In this document: positions 36,675 to 44,773 of the stretch, in pieces
How positions within the stretch are numbered: the stretch's first letter is position 1
How the letters are laid out: each line of letters starts with the position of its first letter
Origin: Gaiellasilicea sp963784895
GTDB lineage: Bacteria; Actinomycetota; Thermoleophilia; Gaiellales; Gaiellaceae
Length of the DNA: 64,000 nucleotides
Direction: 5' to 3'
NCBI GenBank assembly: GCA_963784895.1
Contig: CAWATM010000012.1
Coordinates: 1 to 64,000, forward strand
Notes under the pieces: generated by a model
Database searches by the model: none
What the model saw: only the letters and a program-made list of their open reading frames with translations
What the model was told of the DNA's origin: nothing
Translations under genes and position numbers: made by a program

Positions 36675-37748
36675 TCAGCACACCTCGAAGACGTGGGCAG
36701 GGCGGTCGCGAGTCGGCAGCGTGCGCTCGCCGAGGTCTCGGATGTCCAGCTCATGGAGCTCGCCCTCGAGAAGTGCCTCGGCGGCATGTGAGACGAGGAT
36801 CTGCCCGGGCTTTGCTGTGGCGCACAGGCCGAAGCAGTGCATTGCGACGGAGCCGAATGTGCGACCGCTGGGGTCGGGTGTGCGGCCGGAATGCACGGCG
36901 ATTCGAACATCGGGCGGCTCGAGGTGAAGGGCCCAGCGTTCCCGTCGCAGCGTTTCCCGGATCCGCACGGCGGCGCGCAACGCGTCACGCGGCCGAGTGA
37001 ACGTGGCCAGGACACCGTCCCCCGCAAGCTCTACCTCGCGGCCCCCTTCCCCACGCACGCCTTCGACGACGAAGTCCTGGTAGCTGCGGGTCACGATCGC
37101 GGCATCCTCGTCGCCAAGCGCGGCGAGTATGTGCCGCCAACCGACGAGGTCGGTCCGCAGAAGCGTGATCAAGACCGGGAGCGGGCCCGCTGCGTCGAGC
37201 GTCTTCAACAGCGGGAACGCCGACGGTAGACCCGAGACGTCGAGCTGGAAGAGCCGCTGCGGACGCTCAATGTCCTTCAGCCGGTGCTCACCGAGATCGT
37301 GCAGCTCGACATCCTCGAGCCGCAGGTCCTCGATGATCCCGGCGGTGGCGTTCGAGAGCAGGATCTGGCCACCGTGACCGGCCGCGCAAATGCGGGCGGC
37401 TCGGTGCACGCCGACGCCCACATAGCCTTCGTCCGTCAGGAACGGCTCCGCTGAATGGATGCCCATGCGTACGCGCAGGGGCGCCTCGACGTTCTCGGAC
37501 GCGTGCAGCGCGCGCTGCGCCGCGATCGCCGCGGCAACGGCGTCGCCGGCTCGCTCGAACGCGACGAAGAACCCGTCGCCGGCCGTATCGATCTCGCAGC
37601 CGTCGTATTCCGCCAGAGCCGCGCGGATCGCCGTGTGATGCGCCGCCCGGACCGCCCCGAAGTCAGTTCCGAGCTTCCTGACGAGCTCGGTCGAGCTCTC
37701 GATGTCGGTGAACAGGAAGGTGACCGTGCCCGACGGAAGCGGCGGCAT
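36675..37748 (-). CDS. Class III adenylate/guanylate cyclase with two catalytic domains
   Basis: 357-aa soluble protein made of two tandem cyclase homology domains. Domain 1 (about 1-175) has metal aspartates D15 (FLFTDIESS) and D58 (DTAGDGFFVAF) and GVGVHRAARICAAGHGGQILLS. Domain 2 (about 190-357) keeps D201 (LLRTDLVGW) and D245 (ELAGDGVLATF) and the ending GQILVSHAAEALL. Such an internal pair could form its own active sites without dimerising. No sensor or ATPase domain attached. ATG 37748. Confidence 0.88.
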   Translation of the reverse strand: MPPLPSGTVTFLFTDIESSTELVRKLGTDFGAVRAAHHTAIRAALAEYDGCEIDTAGDGFFVAFERAGDAVAAAIAAQRALHASENVEAPLRVRMGIHSAEPFLTDEGYVGVGVHRAARICAAGHGGQILLSNATAGIIEDLRLEDVELHDLGEHRLKDIERPQRLFQLDVSGLPSAFPLLKTLDAAGPLPVLITLLRTDLVGWRHILAALGDEDAAIVTRSYQDFVVEGVRGEGGREVELAGDGVLATFTRPRDALRAAVRIRETLRRERWALHLEPPDVRIAVHSGRTPDPSGRTFGSVAMHCFGLCATAKPGQILVSHAAEALLEGELHELDIRDLGERTLPTRDRPAHVFEVC

Positions 37749-37791
37749 GTCCACGTGGCGATCGTCGCAAAGAGCGGCCGCTGCCGCAATC

Positions 37792-39183
37792 TCACGAGAG
37801 CGGCGGGCGCAAACTCGCCCAGGGGCGCGCAGCCTCGAGCTGCGAGCAGACCCGGAAGAGCACTGCTTCGCCGAGCGGCGGGCCGACGAGCTGGACGCCG
37901 ATCGGAACGCCGTCATCCGTCCAGTGGAGCGGCAGCGAGGCGGCCGGCTGGCCGGTGACGTTGAACGCCGCGGTGAACGGGGTGAAGCGTGCGGCGCGGT
38001 CGAACTGCTCGCGCGGGTCCTCGGGCTCGGTCTCCCAGCCAACCGGCACCGGTGGGAGCGCGAGTGTCGGTGTCAGCAGCAGGTCGTAGTCCGCCCAGAG
38101 CGCGGCGATCCGACGCGCCCGTAGCTGCAGGCGGCCGATCGCAGCGGCGTAGGCGGGGCTCGTCGTCGCGAGCGCGCCCTCGAGATACCACTGATTCAGC
38201 GGCGAGAGCTGGGTTGGGTCCGCGATCGGGTAGAGCGCCGGGATCGCCTGCCAGACGGGGAGGAAGTCCTCCATCAGCTCCGCGCCGCCCCAGTCGGGTG
38301 CCGCCTCGACGAGCTCGTGCCCGAGCGAGGCGAGCAGCTCGGCGGCCTCGCGCGCCGCGGCGGCGCAGACCGGGTCGACCTCGGTGTCGATCGGCGCCTG
38401 GGTCGTCAGCGCGATCCGCAGGCGGCCGGGGTCGGCGCCGACCTCCTCCGCAAACGGGCGCTCGGGCGGCGGCGCGGGGAACGGATCGCCCCACTCGTAG
38501 CCGGTGACCACGTCGAGGTACGCGGCCGCGTCGGCCACGGTGCGAGCGAGCGGCCCGGTCGTGCCAAGCCCGATCCCGGGCACGAAGGGCGCGTTCGAGA
38601 TGCGGCCGCGCGACGCCTTGATCCCGAAGAGCCCGCAGCACGAGGCGGGAATCCGGATCGAGCCGCCGCCGTCGGAGCCCTGCGCGATCCCGACGAGGCC
38701 AGCTGCGACAGCCGCCGCCGCGCCACCGCTCGAGCCGCCGGCGTTGCGACTGCGATCCCACGGCGTCCGGCACGGCCCGTTCAGCGGCGAGTCGGTGAAG
38801 GCGGTTGTGCCGAACTCGGGCGTGTTCGTCTTGCCGAGGACGACGAAGCCGGCGGCACGCGTCTTCGCGACGTGGGCGAGGTCGAAGTCGGGGACGTTCT
38901 CGGCGAAGAGCCTGCAGGAGAAGGTCGTCCGGATCCCGGCCGTCGTGTCGAGGTCCTTGAGGGCGATCGGGACGCCGTGGAATGGCGTCGCCGCCGGTGC
39001 GTCGGCCTTCGCGCGCGCATCGGCTATCGCCTCCCCGGCGCACACGGTCACGAACGCGCCCAGCTCGGGATCCAGCCGTTCGATCCGCCCGAGGTAGAGC
39101 TCGACGAGCTCGACGGGCGAGACCTCACGTTCCCGAATCAGGCGAGCCTGCTCGGTCGCCGGGAGGAACGCGAGCTCGTCCAC
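37792..39183 (-). CDS. Amidase signature family enzyme
   Basis: 463-aa hydrolase with the Ser-cisSer-Lys triad: K76 in PIALKDLDT, cis-Ser in NAGGSSGGAAAAVAAG (147-162), nucleophile S175 in GSDGGGSIRIPA. GKTNTPEFG and GPLARTVADAA are also conserved. Length and motifs resemble aryl-acylamidases and 6-aminohexanoate-type amidases; GatA is less likely because gatB/gatC are absent. ATG 39183; 43 bases upstream of the cyclase. Confidence 0.9.
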   Translation of the reverse strand: MDELAFLPATEQARLIREREVSPVELVELYLGRIERLDPELGAFVTVCAGEAIADARAKADAPAATPFHGVPIALKDLDTTAGIRTTFSCRLFAENVPDFDLAHVAKTRAAGFVVLGKTNTPEFGTTAFTDSPLNGPCRTPWDRSRNAGGSSGGAAAAVAAGLVGIAQGSDGGGSIRIPASCCGLFGIKASRGRISNAPFVPGIGLGTTGPLARTVADAAAYLDVVTGYEWGDPFPAPPPERPFAEEVGADPGRLRIALTTQAPIDTEVDPVCAAAAREAAELLASLGHELVEAAPDWGGAELMEDFLPVWQAIPALYPIADPTQLSPLNQWYLEGALATTSPAYAAAIGRLQLRARRIAALWADYDLLLTPTLALPPVPVGWETEPEDPREQFDRAARFTPFTAAFNVTGQPAASLPLHWTDDGVPIGVQLVGPPLGEAVLFRVCSQLEAARPWASLRPPLS

Positions 39184-39192
39184 GCGGCCAGA

Positions 39193-39669
39193 CTACGTGG
39201 CGGGCTGCTCCTCGCCGTCATCGTTCGGGAGGCGCGCGCCGATGGCAACGCCTCCGAAGAGCGCGAGCCCGTCCAGCGCCAGCGTCGGCGCGTCAGGGCT
39301 CTCGTCCCCCGTCGAGCGCACGTCGGCGCCCCCCGCGACGACCTTCACGCTGGACTCGAGGCGCCAGCCCGGAGGCACGCGGATCGAGACTCCGCCGAAG
39401 AGAGCGTGGACGGAGAGGTGTGCCGCCGGTGCGAGCGCCGCCTCGCGCAGGTCGAGGTCGACGCCGCCGAACCAGGCGAGGACAGATCCGCCAGTGAATG
39501 CCTGTGCGCGGCTCTTCAGCTGGACTCCGTCGAGGATCGCGGCCAGCGCAACCTCGTTGCTGTCCTCGCCGCCGCGCGAGGGGACGGCACGCTTGGCGAC
39601 GGCAGCCGCGGCGATGAAGCCCGCGAAGGCGCCGAAGGTCGTCAGCGCAAGTGCGCGGATCGGACGCAT
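39193..39669 (-). CDS. LiaF-like (cell-wall-active antibiotic response) small membrane protein
   Basis: 158-aa protein with one N-terminal helix (8-27) and a beta-repeat domain: AILDGVQLKSRAQAFTGGSVLAWFGGVDLDLREA, HALFGGVSIRVPPGWRLE, LFGGVAIG. The repeating FGGV pattern is typical of the LiaF C-terminal/DUF2154-like domain; LiaF modulates cell-envelope stress kinases. No LiaRS pair next to it. ATG 39669. Confidence 0.7.
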   Translation of the reverse strand: MRPIRALALTTFGAFAGFIAAAAVAKRAVPSRGGEDSNEVALAAILDGVQLKSRAQAFTGGSVLAWFGGVDLDLREAALAPAAHLSVHALFGGVSIRVPPGWRLESSVKVVAGGADVRSTGDESPDAPTLALDGLALFGGVAIGARLPNDDGEEQPAT

Positions 39670-39722
39670 CGACCGTCAGCGTAGTGGACTGGGGAGGGAG
39701 CGCGAGGCGCCGTCCTCCGAGC

Positions 39723-41186
39723 TCAGATCCAGTCGAACGTGTCCTGCAGGATCGGCACCGCGAAGTAGAGGACGAACAGCGCCGATGCGACCCACATGAA
39801 CGGGTGGATCTCGCGCGCCCGACCCTGGGCGGTGCGGGCGACGGTGTAGGCGAGGAAGCCCATCCCGATCCCGTCCGTGATCGAGAACGTGAAGGGCATG
39901 ATCAGAATCGTCAGCGCCGCACCGAGGCCGATCGCGAAATCGGTGAAGTCGATTCCGGCCAGCTTGCGGCCGTCCTGGCGGCCTTCTGCGTCCTCCTCGG
40001 CCTCGGTCAGCGCCGACATCATCAGGAAGCCGACGAGGATCAGCGCCGGCGCCGTCGCTTGCGGCGGCACCATGCCGATGATCGGCGCGATGAACATGAA
40101 CGGGAAGAAGAGCGCACCTGCGACGACGGCCACCCAGCCGGTCCTGCCGCCGGCGCTGACGCCCGACGCCGACTCGATGTACGTCGTCGCCGAGGAGGTC
40201 GACGCAGCTCCCCCCGCGACCGCCGCCAGTGAGTCGACGAGCAGGGGCTTGCGGATGTCCTCCATGCGGCCGGTCTCGTCCAGGTAGCCCGCCGGCTTCC
40301 CGACGCCGACGAGGGTGCCCATCGTGTCGAAGAAGTCGGCGAGGAAGAGCGAGAACGCCCACACGATCGCGGAGATGAGTGCGAGGTCGGTGAACGCGTC
40401 GAAGTTGAACTCGCCGAGCAGCGAGAGATCGGGGGTCTCGTAGACGTCGCCGGGCCAGGACGCGCCTGCTGTGAAGCCCGCGCCGTTGTCGCTCGCCTCG
40501 TTGATGATCGTCGCCAGGACCGTGGTGGCGATGATCCCGAGCAGGAGGTCGCCGCGGACGCCCCGAGCCCGCAGCACGATCGTGAGGACGAGGCCGAACA
40601 GCGTCACGAAGACCGGCCACGTGGTCAGGGGTGCGAGGTCGACCACCGTCCCCTCGCCACGGACGACGAGGCCCGAGTTGACGAGACCGATGAACGCAAT
40701 GAAGAGCCCGATCCCGATCGCGATCGCCTTCTTCAGGTCGAGCGGGATCGCCTCCATGATCCGCTCGCGCATGCCCGTCAGGACGAGGATCGTCACTGCG
40801 ATTCCCTCGACGACGACGAGCCCCATCGCGGCCGGGAACGACAATCCCTCGCCGGCGACGAGGCCGAACGCGACGACCGCGTTCAGGCCGAGCCCGGGGG
40901 CGATCGCATAGGCCTTGTTCGTGTAGAGACCCATCAGGATCGTCATCACGCCGGCGACGAGACACGTCGCGGCGAGCACCTGGTTGAAGGGCAGGCCGAT
41001 CTCGGAGAGGCCTTCGATCCCGGCGAAGCTGAGGATCTGCGGGTTGACGAAGATGATGTAGGACATGACGACGAAGGTCGTGACGCCGGCCATCGTGTCC
41101 CGGCCGAGCGTCGTCTCGTGCCGGTCGAACTTGAAGTACCGCTGGAGGACGCCGCCGCCGTCGGGAGGTGCTGCGGTGCTGGACAT
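39723..41186 (-). CDS. NCS2 family permease (purine/guanine-hypoxanthine type)
   Basis: 487-aa transporter with about 12-14 helices of the AzgA-like branch. GVTTFVVMSYIIFVNPQIL, YAIAPGLGLNAVVAFGLV, the NCS2 signature region FLADFFDTMGTLVGVG and SSATTYIESASGVSAGGRTG are conserved. Probable purine base importer; exact substrate not deducible. ATG 41186 with AGGAGAGG at ideal spacing. The same frame is open far upstream, but that part is a leader. Confidence 0.93.
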   Translation of the reverse strand: MSSTAAPPDGGGVLQRYFKFDRHETTLGRDTMAGVTTFVVMSYIIFVNPQILSFAGIEGLSEIGLPFNQVLAATCLVAGVMTILMGLYTNKAYAIAPGLGLNAVVAFGLVAGEGLSFPAAMGLVVVEGIAVTILVLTGMRERIMEAIPLDLKKAIAIGIGLFIAFIGLVNSGLVVRGEGTVVDLAPLTTWPVFVTLFGLVLTIVLRARGVRGDLLLGIIATTVLATIINEASDNGAGFTAGASWPGDVYETPDLSLLGEFNFDAFTDLALISAIVWAFSLFLADFFDTMGTLVGVGKPAGYLDETGRMEDIRKPLLVDSLAAVAGGAASTSSATTYIESASGVSAGGRTGWVAVVAGALFFPFMFIAPIIGMVPPQATAPALILVGFLMMSALTEAEEDAEGRQDGRKLAGIDFTDFAIGLGAALTILIMPFTFSITDGIGMGFLAYTVARTAQGRAREIHPFMWVASALFVLYFAVPILQDTFDWI

Positions 41187-41466
41187 GGGCCTCTCCTTTG
41201 CCTCGCGATTGAGCCTGCGAAGGTGACTTTGAAAGGCCTGGCGGACGGATCCGCCCCCGGGGTGCTGGACGAAAACTCGACGGCTCGGAAGCGGAGGCGG
41301 CGCTCGAGCGTCAGCGTGCGGAAGAGTCGTCGCTTCTGCTCGTTCAGGTCGGCTCAGTACGCCCAGCCGACGTGTGGCAGCGCGGGCAGCTGCCGGCTTC
41401 CTCATGGCGCCGTGAACGCCCTCGGCGCGCGGACTCGGTGCCGCCGTCCCTCGTACAAGGGAGACG
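41187..41466 (-). other. 280-base leader of the NCS2 permease with hairpins and an interrupted coding-like stretch
   Basis: No intact gene. On the minus strand it holds hairpins (GGCAGC...GCTGCC; CGGCT...AGCCG; GGCGGA-TCCG-TCCGCC) before the Shine-Dalgarno. One minus frame looks coding, with GC-rich third positions: GSRQLPALPHVGWAY, a TGA at 41356-41354, then ADLNEQKRRLFRTLTLERR and onward; another TGA lies 48 bases upstream. It may be a decayed small gene or a structured regulatory leader. No known riboswitch recognised. Confidence 0.45.
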
Positions 41467-42789
41467 CTACTGCCGGCGCGCCGCGTCGAGGAGCGCGTCC
41501 CAGCGCGAGAGCTTGATCCGCGGCCGGCCGTGCGGCTCGCCGGCGCTCTTCTCGGCCGCGTCGATCGCCTCCCAGCCCGCGTAGAGGACGGCCTCGACGC
41601 CGCGTTCGGCGAGCAGGTCCTCGAGCGCTTCGCCGGAACGCCGGGGCAGCGTCCCGGCCCGGGCGTCCTCGAGCAGCAGCTCGACGGTCTCGGTCGCGTC
41701 CTTCTTGTTCGTCCCGATCACGCCGCTCGGGCCGCGCTTGATCCAGCCGGCCGCGTAGAGCCCGGGCTCGACGCGACCGCCGGCGTTCGGGATCGTCCCG
41801 GAGCCTTCGTCGAACGGGACGCCGGGCAGTGCGACGCCCCGGTAGCCGACGCTGCGGAAGACGATCCCGCACGGGATCGTCTCGCGTTCGTCGGTCGCGA
41901 CTGCGCGGCCGTCGACCAGCTCGTTGCGGGCCAGCTCGATCGCTTCGACCTTGCCGTCCCCATGGATCGCGACCGGGGAGGCGAGGAAGCGGAGCGTGAT
42001 CCGACGCGGTTTTCCCACCGGGGTCCGGGCGGCGTAGTCGCGCAGGTGCTCGACGTTGCGCTTCACCGTCGGCGGCGCGGCTTCAAGTTCCCCGGCGCTC
42101 GTCTCGTCGAGCTCGAGGTCGGCCGGATCGACGACGATGTCCGCGCCCGCAAGCTCCCCCAGCTCGCCGACCTCGACCGGCGTCCACGCGGCCTGCACCG
42201 GCCCGCGCCGGCCGACGACGAGGATCTCGACGATCCCGGAGCCGTTGATCGCCTCGATCGCCGCATCGGTGGTATCGGTTGGTGCCAGCTCCTCCGGCGC
42301 CAGCGCGAGCATGCGGGCGACGTCGAGCGCGACGTTTCCGTTCCCGATCACGACCGCCCGCTCGTGTGCGAGGTCGAACTCGAGCTCCTGGAAGTCCGGG
42401 TGGCCGTTGTACCACGCGACGAACTCCGTCGCAGCCCAGGAGCCGGGCAGCTCCTCGCCGGGGATGCCGAGCTGCCGGTCGGTCTGGGCGCCGACCGAAT
42501 AGACGACCGCGTCGTAGAGCCGGCGCAGCTCGTCGTGCGTCACGTGCTTGCCGACCTCGACGTTGCCGAAGAAACGGAAGCCCGGCTGCGCCGCGATCTT
42601 CTCGAACGCGCGCGAGACGGCCTTGATGTTCGGATGGTCCGGGGCGACTCCGAGCCGCACGAGACCCCAGGGCGTCGGCAGCCGCTCGATCAGGTCGACC
42701 TCGACCGGAAGGTCGCTTGCGAGCAGCGCGGAGACTGCGTAGAACCCGGCCGGCCCGGAGCCGACGACGGCGACACGGAGAGGATCCAC
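41467..42789 (-). CDS. fprA: Ferredoxin--NADP+ reductase, FprA type
   Basis: 440-aa FAD enzyme of the adrenodoxin-reductase-like class. FAD site VAVVGSGPAGFYAVSALL, then PWGLVRLGVAPDHPNIKAV, NADP site VVIGNGNVALDVARML, VVGRRGPVQAAWTPVE, and the C-terminal GLYAAGWIKRGPSGVIGTNKKDATETV. Moves electrons between NADPH and ferredoxin. ATG 42789, divergent from the YidB-like gene. Confidence 0.94.
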   Translation of the reverse strand: MDPLRVAVVGSGPAGFYAVSALLASDLPVEVDLIERLPTPWGLVRLGVAPDHPNIKAVSRAFEKIAAQPGFRFFGNVEVGKHVTHDELRRLYDAVVYSVGAQTDRQLGIPGEELPGSWAATEFVAWYNGHPDFQELEFDLAHERAVVIGNGNVALDVARMLALAPEELAPTDTTDAAIEAINGSGIVEILVVGRRGPVQAAWTPVEVGELGELAGADIVVDPADLELDETSAGELEAAPPTVKRNVEHLRDYAARTPVGKPRRITLRFLASPVAIHGDGKVEAIELARNELVDGRAVATDERETIPCGIVFRSVGYRGVALPGVPFDEGSGTIPNAGGRVEPGLYAAGWIKRGPSGVIGTNKKDATETVELLLEDARAGTLPRRSGEALEDLLAERGVEAVLYAGWEAIDAAEKSAGEPHGRPRIKLSRWDALLDAARRQ

Positions 42790-42836
42790 GCGCGAGAGTC
42801 TAGGGTGAAGGTCTCAACCCGACGAAAGGACTTGGC

Positions 42837-43322
42837 ATGGGCGGCCTCGGTGATCTCTTGAAGGGCGCAGGTGGCAGCGGTGGCGGCGGGGGGCTCGGCG
42901 ATCTGCTCGGCGGCATTCTCGGCGGCGGCTCCGCAGGTGGGAGCTCGAGCAGCGGACTCGGGGGCAATCCGATGCTGCGGATGCTGCTGCCCATTGTCGC
43001 GAGCATGCTGATGAACGGCGGCCTGCAGAAGATCCTCGGCCGGCTTCAGCAGCGCGGGAGCTCGAAGGGGCAGTCGTGGGTCTCGGCCGGCCCGAACGAG
43101 CCGGCGGACGCCGACGACATCAAGGCGGCGCTCGACGAACAGGAGCTGACGCAGATTGCGCAGCAGCTCGGCGTCAGCGAGGACGAGGCGGCGGAGGCCG
43201 TCGCACAGGTGCTGCCCGACGTGGTCGACCAGGCGACGCCGGACGGCGAGTTGCCGGATGACGCCGAGCTCGACCGCAAGTTCGGGCGGCTGCACGAGCT
43301 GGACGGTGCACAGGCCGGCTAG
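42837..43322 (+). CDS. YidB-like DUF937 family protein
   Basis: 161-aa protein. Gly/Ser-rich N-terminus (1-45), hydrophobic segment NPMLRMLLPIVASMLMNGGLQKILGRL, and a C-terminal half with DEQELTQIAQQLGVSEDEAAEAVAQVLPDVVDQATPDGELP, the YidB/DUF937 signature. Function of the family is unknown. ATG 42837, GACGAAAGG upstream. Its end overlaps the start of the next gene by 17 bases. Confidence 0.82.
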   Translation: MGGLGDLLKGAGGSGGGGGLGDLLGGILGGGSAGGSSSSGLGGNPMLRMLLPIVASMLMNGGLQKILGRLQQRGSSKGQSWVSAGPNEPADADDIKAALDEQELTQIAQQLGVSEDEAAEAVAQVLPDVVDQATPDGELPDDAELDRKFGRLHELDGAQAG

Positions 43323-43860
43323 CCACCTTGTTCTCGGCGGCCTGCTGCTCCTGGCCGGCGCCGGCTGCGGCGATGAGGACCGCAGCGGCGAGCGTTTCGA
43401 GCTCTACCACCTCGAGACCGCGATCGGCCCGCCCGGCGCAGACGGCGACCTGCGTTGTGGGCCGCCACGGCCGGAGTGCCCGGGGGTGCTGCAGCGGCCG
43501 CCGCCGCACGTCGTCCACTACGTGATCAGGTCGGATCCGGTCGTCACCGGTGAGCACATCGACAGGAGTCGCGTGCAGACGGCGACCGATCCGGCCACGG
43601 GCGCTGCGGTCCTGACCGTGACGCTGACCGCCGACGGGCGCCGGGCCTTCGCGCGACTGACGAAGGAGGTTGCGAGGGTCGGCGGACGCGATCTGGGCTG
43701 GCACCACATCGCCGTCGTCGTCGGGGACGAGATCGTCGCCTTTCCGGAGGTGGATTTCGACGTCTACCCCGACGGGTTCCCGGATGCGCCGGGGATCCAG
43801 ATCCCCGCAACGAGCGAGGGCGACGCGGGCAAGCTCGCCGAGCGCCTGCGCGGCGACTAG
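43306..43860 (+). CDS. Lipoprotein with SecD P1-head-like domain
   Basis: 184-aa predicted lipoprotein: signal helix LVLGGLLLLAGAG followed by Cys (lipobox AGAGC) at about residue 21. After a Pro-rich segment, DPVVTGEHIDRSRVQT, AAVLTVTLTADGRRAFARLTKEV, HHIAVVVGDEIVAFPEV and the ending SEGDAGKLAERLRGD follow the SecDF P1 head subdomain closely, but there is no SecD membrane part. GTG 43306 overlaps the YidB-like gene. Role unknown, perhaps handling exported protein at the outer face. Confidence 0.75.
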   Translation: MHRPASHLVLGGLLLLAGAGCGDEDRSGERFELYHLETAIGPPGADGDLRCGPPRPECPGVLQRPPPHVVHYVIRSDPVVTGEHIDRSRVQTATDPATGAAVLTVTLTADGRRAFARLTKEVARVGGRDLGWHHIAVVVGDEIVAFPEVDFDVYPDGFPDAPGIQIPATSEGDAGKLAERLRGD

Positions 43861-44277
43861 CTAGTGCGAGCAGCCGGAGCCGCAGGCGCCGCCGTGCTCG
43901 GCGGCGGGCTCGTCCGAGCCCTCTTCCACCGTGAACGAGTGGCCGCAGCCGCACGAGGCCTGGGCGTTCGGGTTGTCGATCTTGAACCCGGACTCCTCGA
44001 GGCCAGTCAGGAAGTCGATCGTGGCGCCCTTGAGGTAGGGGGCGCTGTAGGGATCGATCACGATCGTGACGCCGTGCAGCTCGAGCGTCTCGTCGTCGTC
44101 GACCGGACCGGCGTCGAACCCGAGCCCGTACTGGAAGCCCGAGCAACCGCCGCCCTGGATCGCGACCCGGAGCACCGACGTCTCGCCGTCGGGTTCCTCG
44201 GCCATCAGCTCGCGGATCTTCGCCGCCGCGGTCGGCGTCAGCGAGACGAGGGTGTCGGGACGTTCGACGATCTCCAT
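43861..44277 (-). CDS. erpA: Iron-sulfur cluster insertion protein, ErpA/IscA family
   Basis: 138-aa A-type Fe-S carrier. LTPTAAAKIRELMAEE, IQGGGCSGFQYGL and the cysteine pair ASCGCGHSF supply the three cluster ligands. The tail adds EHGGACGSGCSH, two more Cys and a His. Divergent from the nuo operon, whose subunits need about nine clusters. ATG 44277; its stop abuts that of the SecD-like lipoprotein gene. Confidence 0.92.
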   Translation of the reverse strand: MEIVERPDTLVSLTPTAAAKIRELMAEEPDGETSVLRVAIQGGGCSGFQYGLGFDAGPVDDDETLELHGVTIVIDPYSAPYLKGATIDFLTGLEESGFKIDNPNAQASCGCGHSFTVEEGSDEPAAEHGGACGSGCSH

Positions 44278-44347
44278 GGGAACGATGGTAGCAGGGGTGT
44301 CGTCCCTCACTTGGGGGGCGACTTTGTGACACGTCAGCTCCGCTTGG

Positions 44348-44381
44348 CTCCGGCGATTGCACCTCTCTTCGTGCGCCGGAG
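44348..44381 (+). promoter_or_regulatory. Hairpin in the nuo leader
   Basis: CTCCGGC (44348-44354) pairs with GCCGGAG (44375-44381), with inner GCAC/GTGC continuing the stem around a CTCTCTTC loop. It ends 29 bases before the nuoA ATG in the 133-base divergent erpA-nuoA gap. No T tract follows, so an operator or 5'-UTR structure is more likely than a terminator. Confidence 0.5.
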
Positions 44382-44410
44382 TCAACCTTGGTAGCGTAGG
44401 CCCGACTCGG

Positions 44411-44773
44411 ATGCTTGAGGACTACTTCCCGCTTCTGGTCTACGCGTTTCTCGCCGCCGCCATCCCGGCCACGATGATCGCGTTCTCGTTCATCTTCGCC
44501 ACCCGCCCGAAGAGCCGCGTCAACGCCCGCTTCCTGCCGTTCGAGTCGGGCGTCTCCGAGGGGCCGCCGAAGCAGCAGCGCTTCACCGTCAGCTTCTACC
44601 TGACGGCGATGCTCTTCATCCTCTTCGACATCGAGATCGTCTTCCTCTACCCGCTCGCAGTCGTGCTCGAGCAGCTGGGGTGGTTCGGGGTGACCGAGTT
44701 CCTCGTCTTCGTCGCGATCCTCGCCGTCGCCTACGTCTACATCTGGCGGAAGGGGGCGCTCGAGTGGCGCTAG
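44411..44773 (+). CDS. nuoA: NADH-quinone oxidoreductase subunit A
   Basis: 120-aa, three-helix membrane subunit of complex I. The conserved loop RFLPFESGVSEGPPKQQRFTVSFYLTAMLFILFDIEIVFLYP is unmistakable. ATG 44411. First gene of a 14-gene operon in canonical order nuoA-N; its end overlaps nuoB by 10 bases. Confidence 0.97.
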   Translation: MLEDYFPLLVYAFLAAAIPATMIAFSFIFATRPKSRVNARFLPFESGVSEGPPKQQRFTVSFYLTAMLFILFDIEIVFLYPLAVVLEQLGWFGVTEFLVFVAILAVAYVYIWRKGALEWR

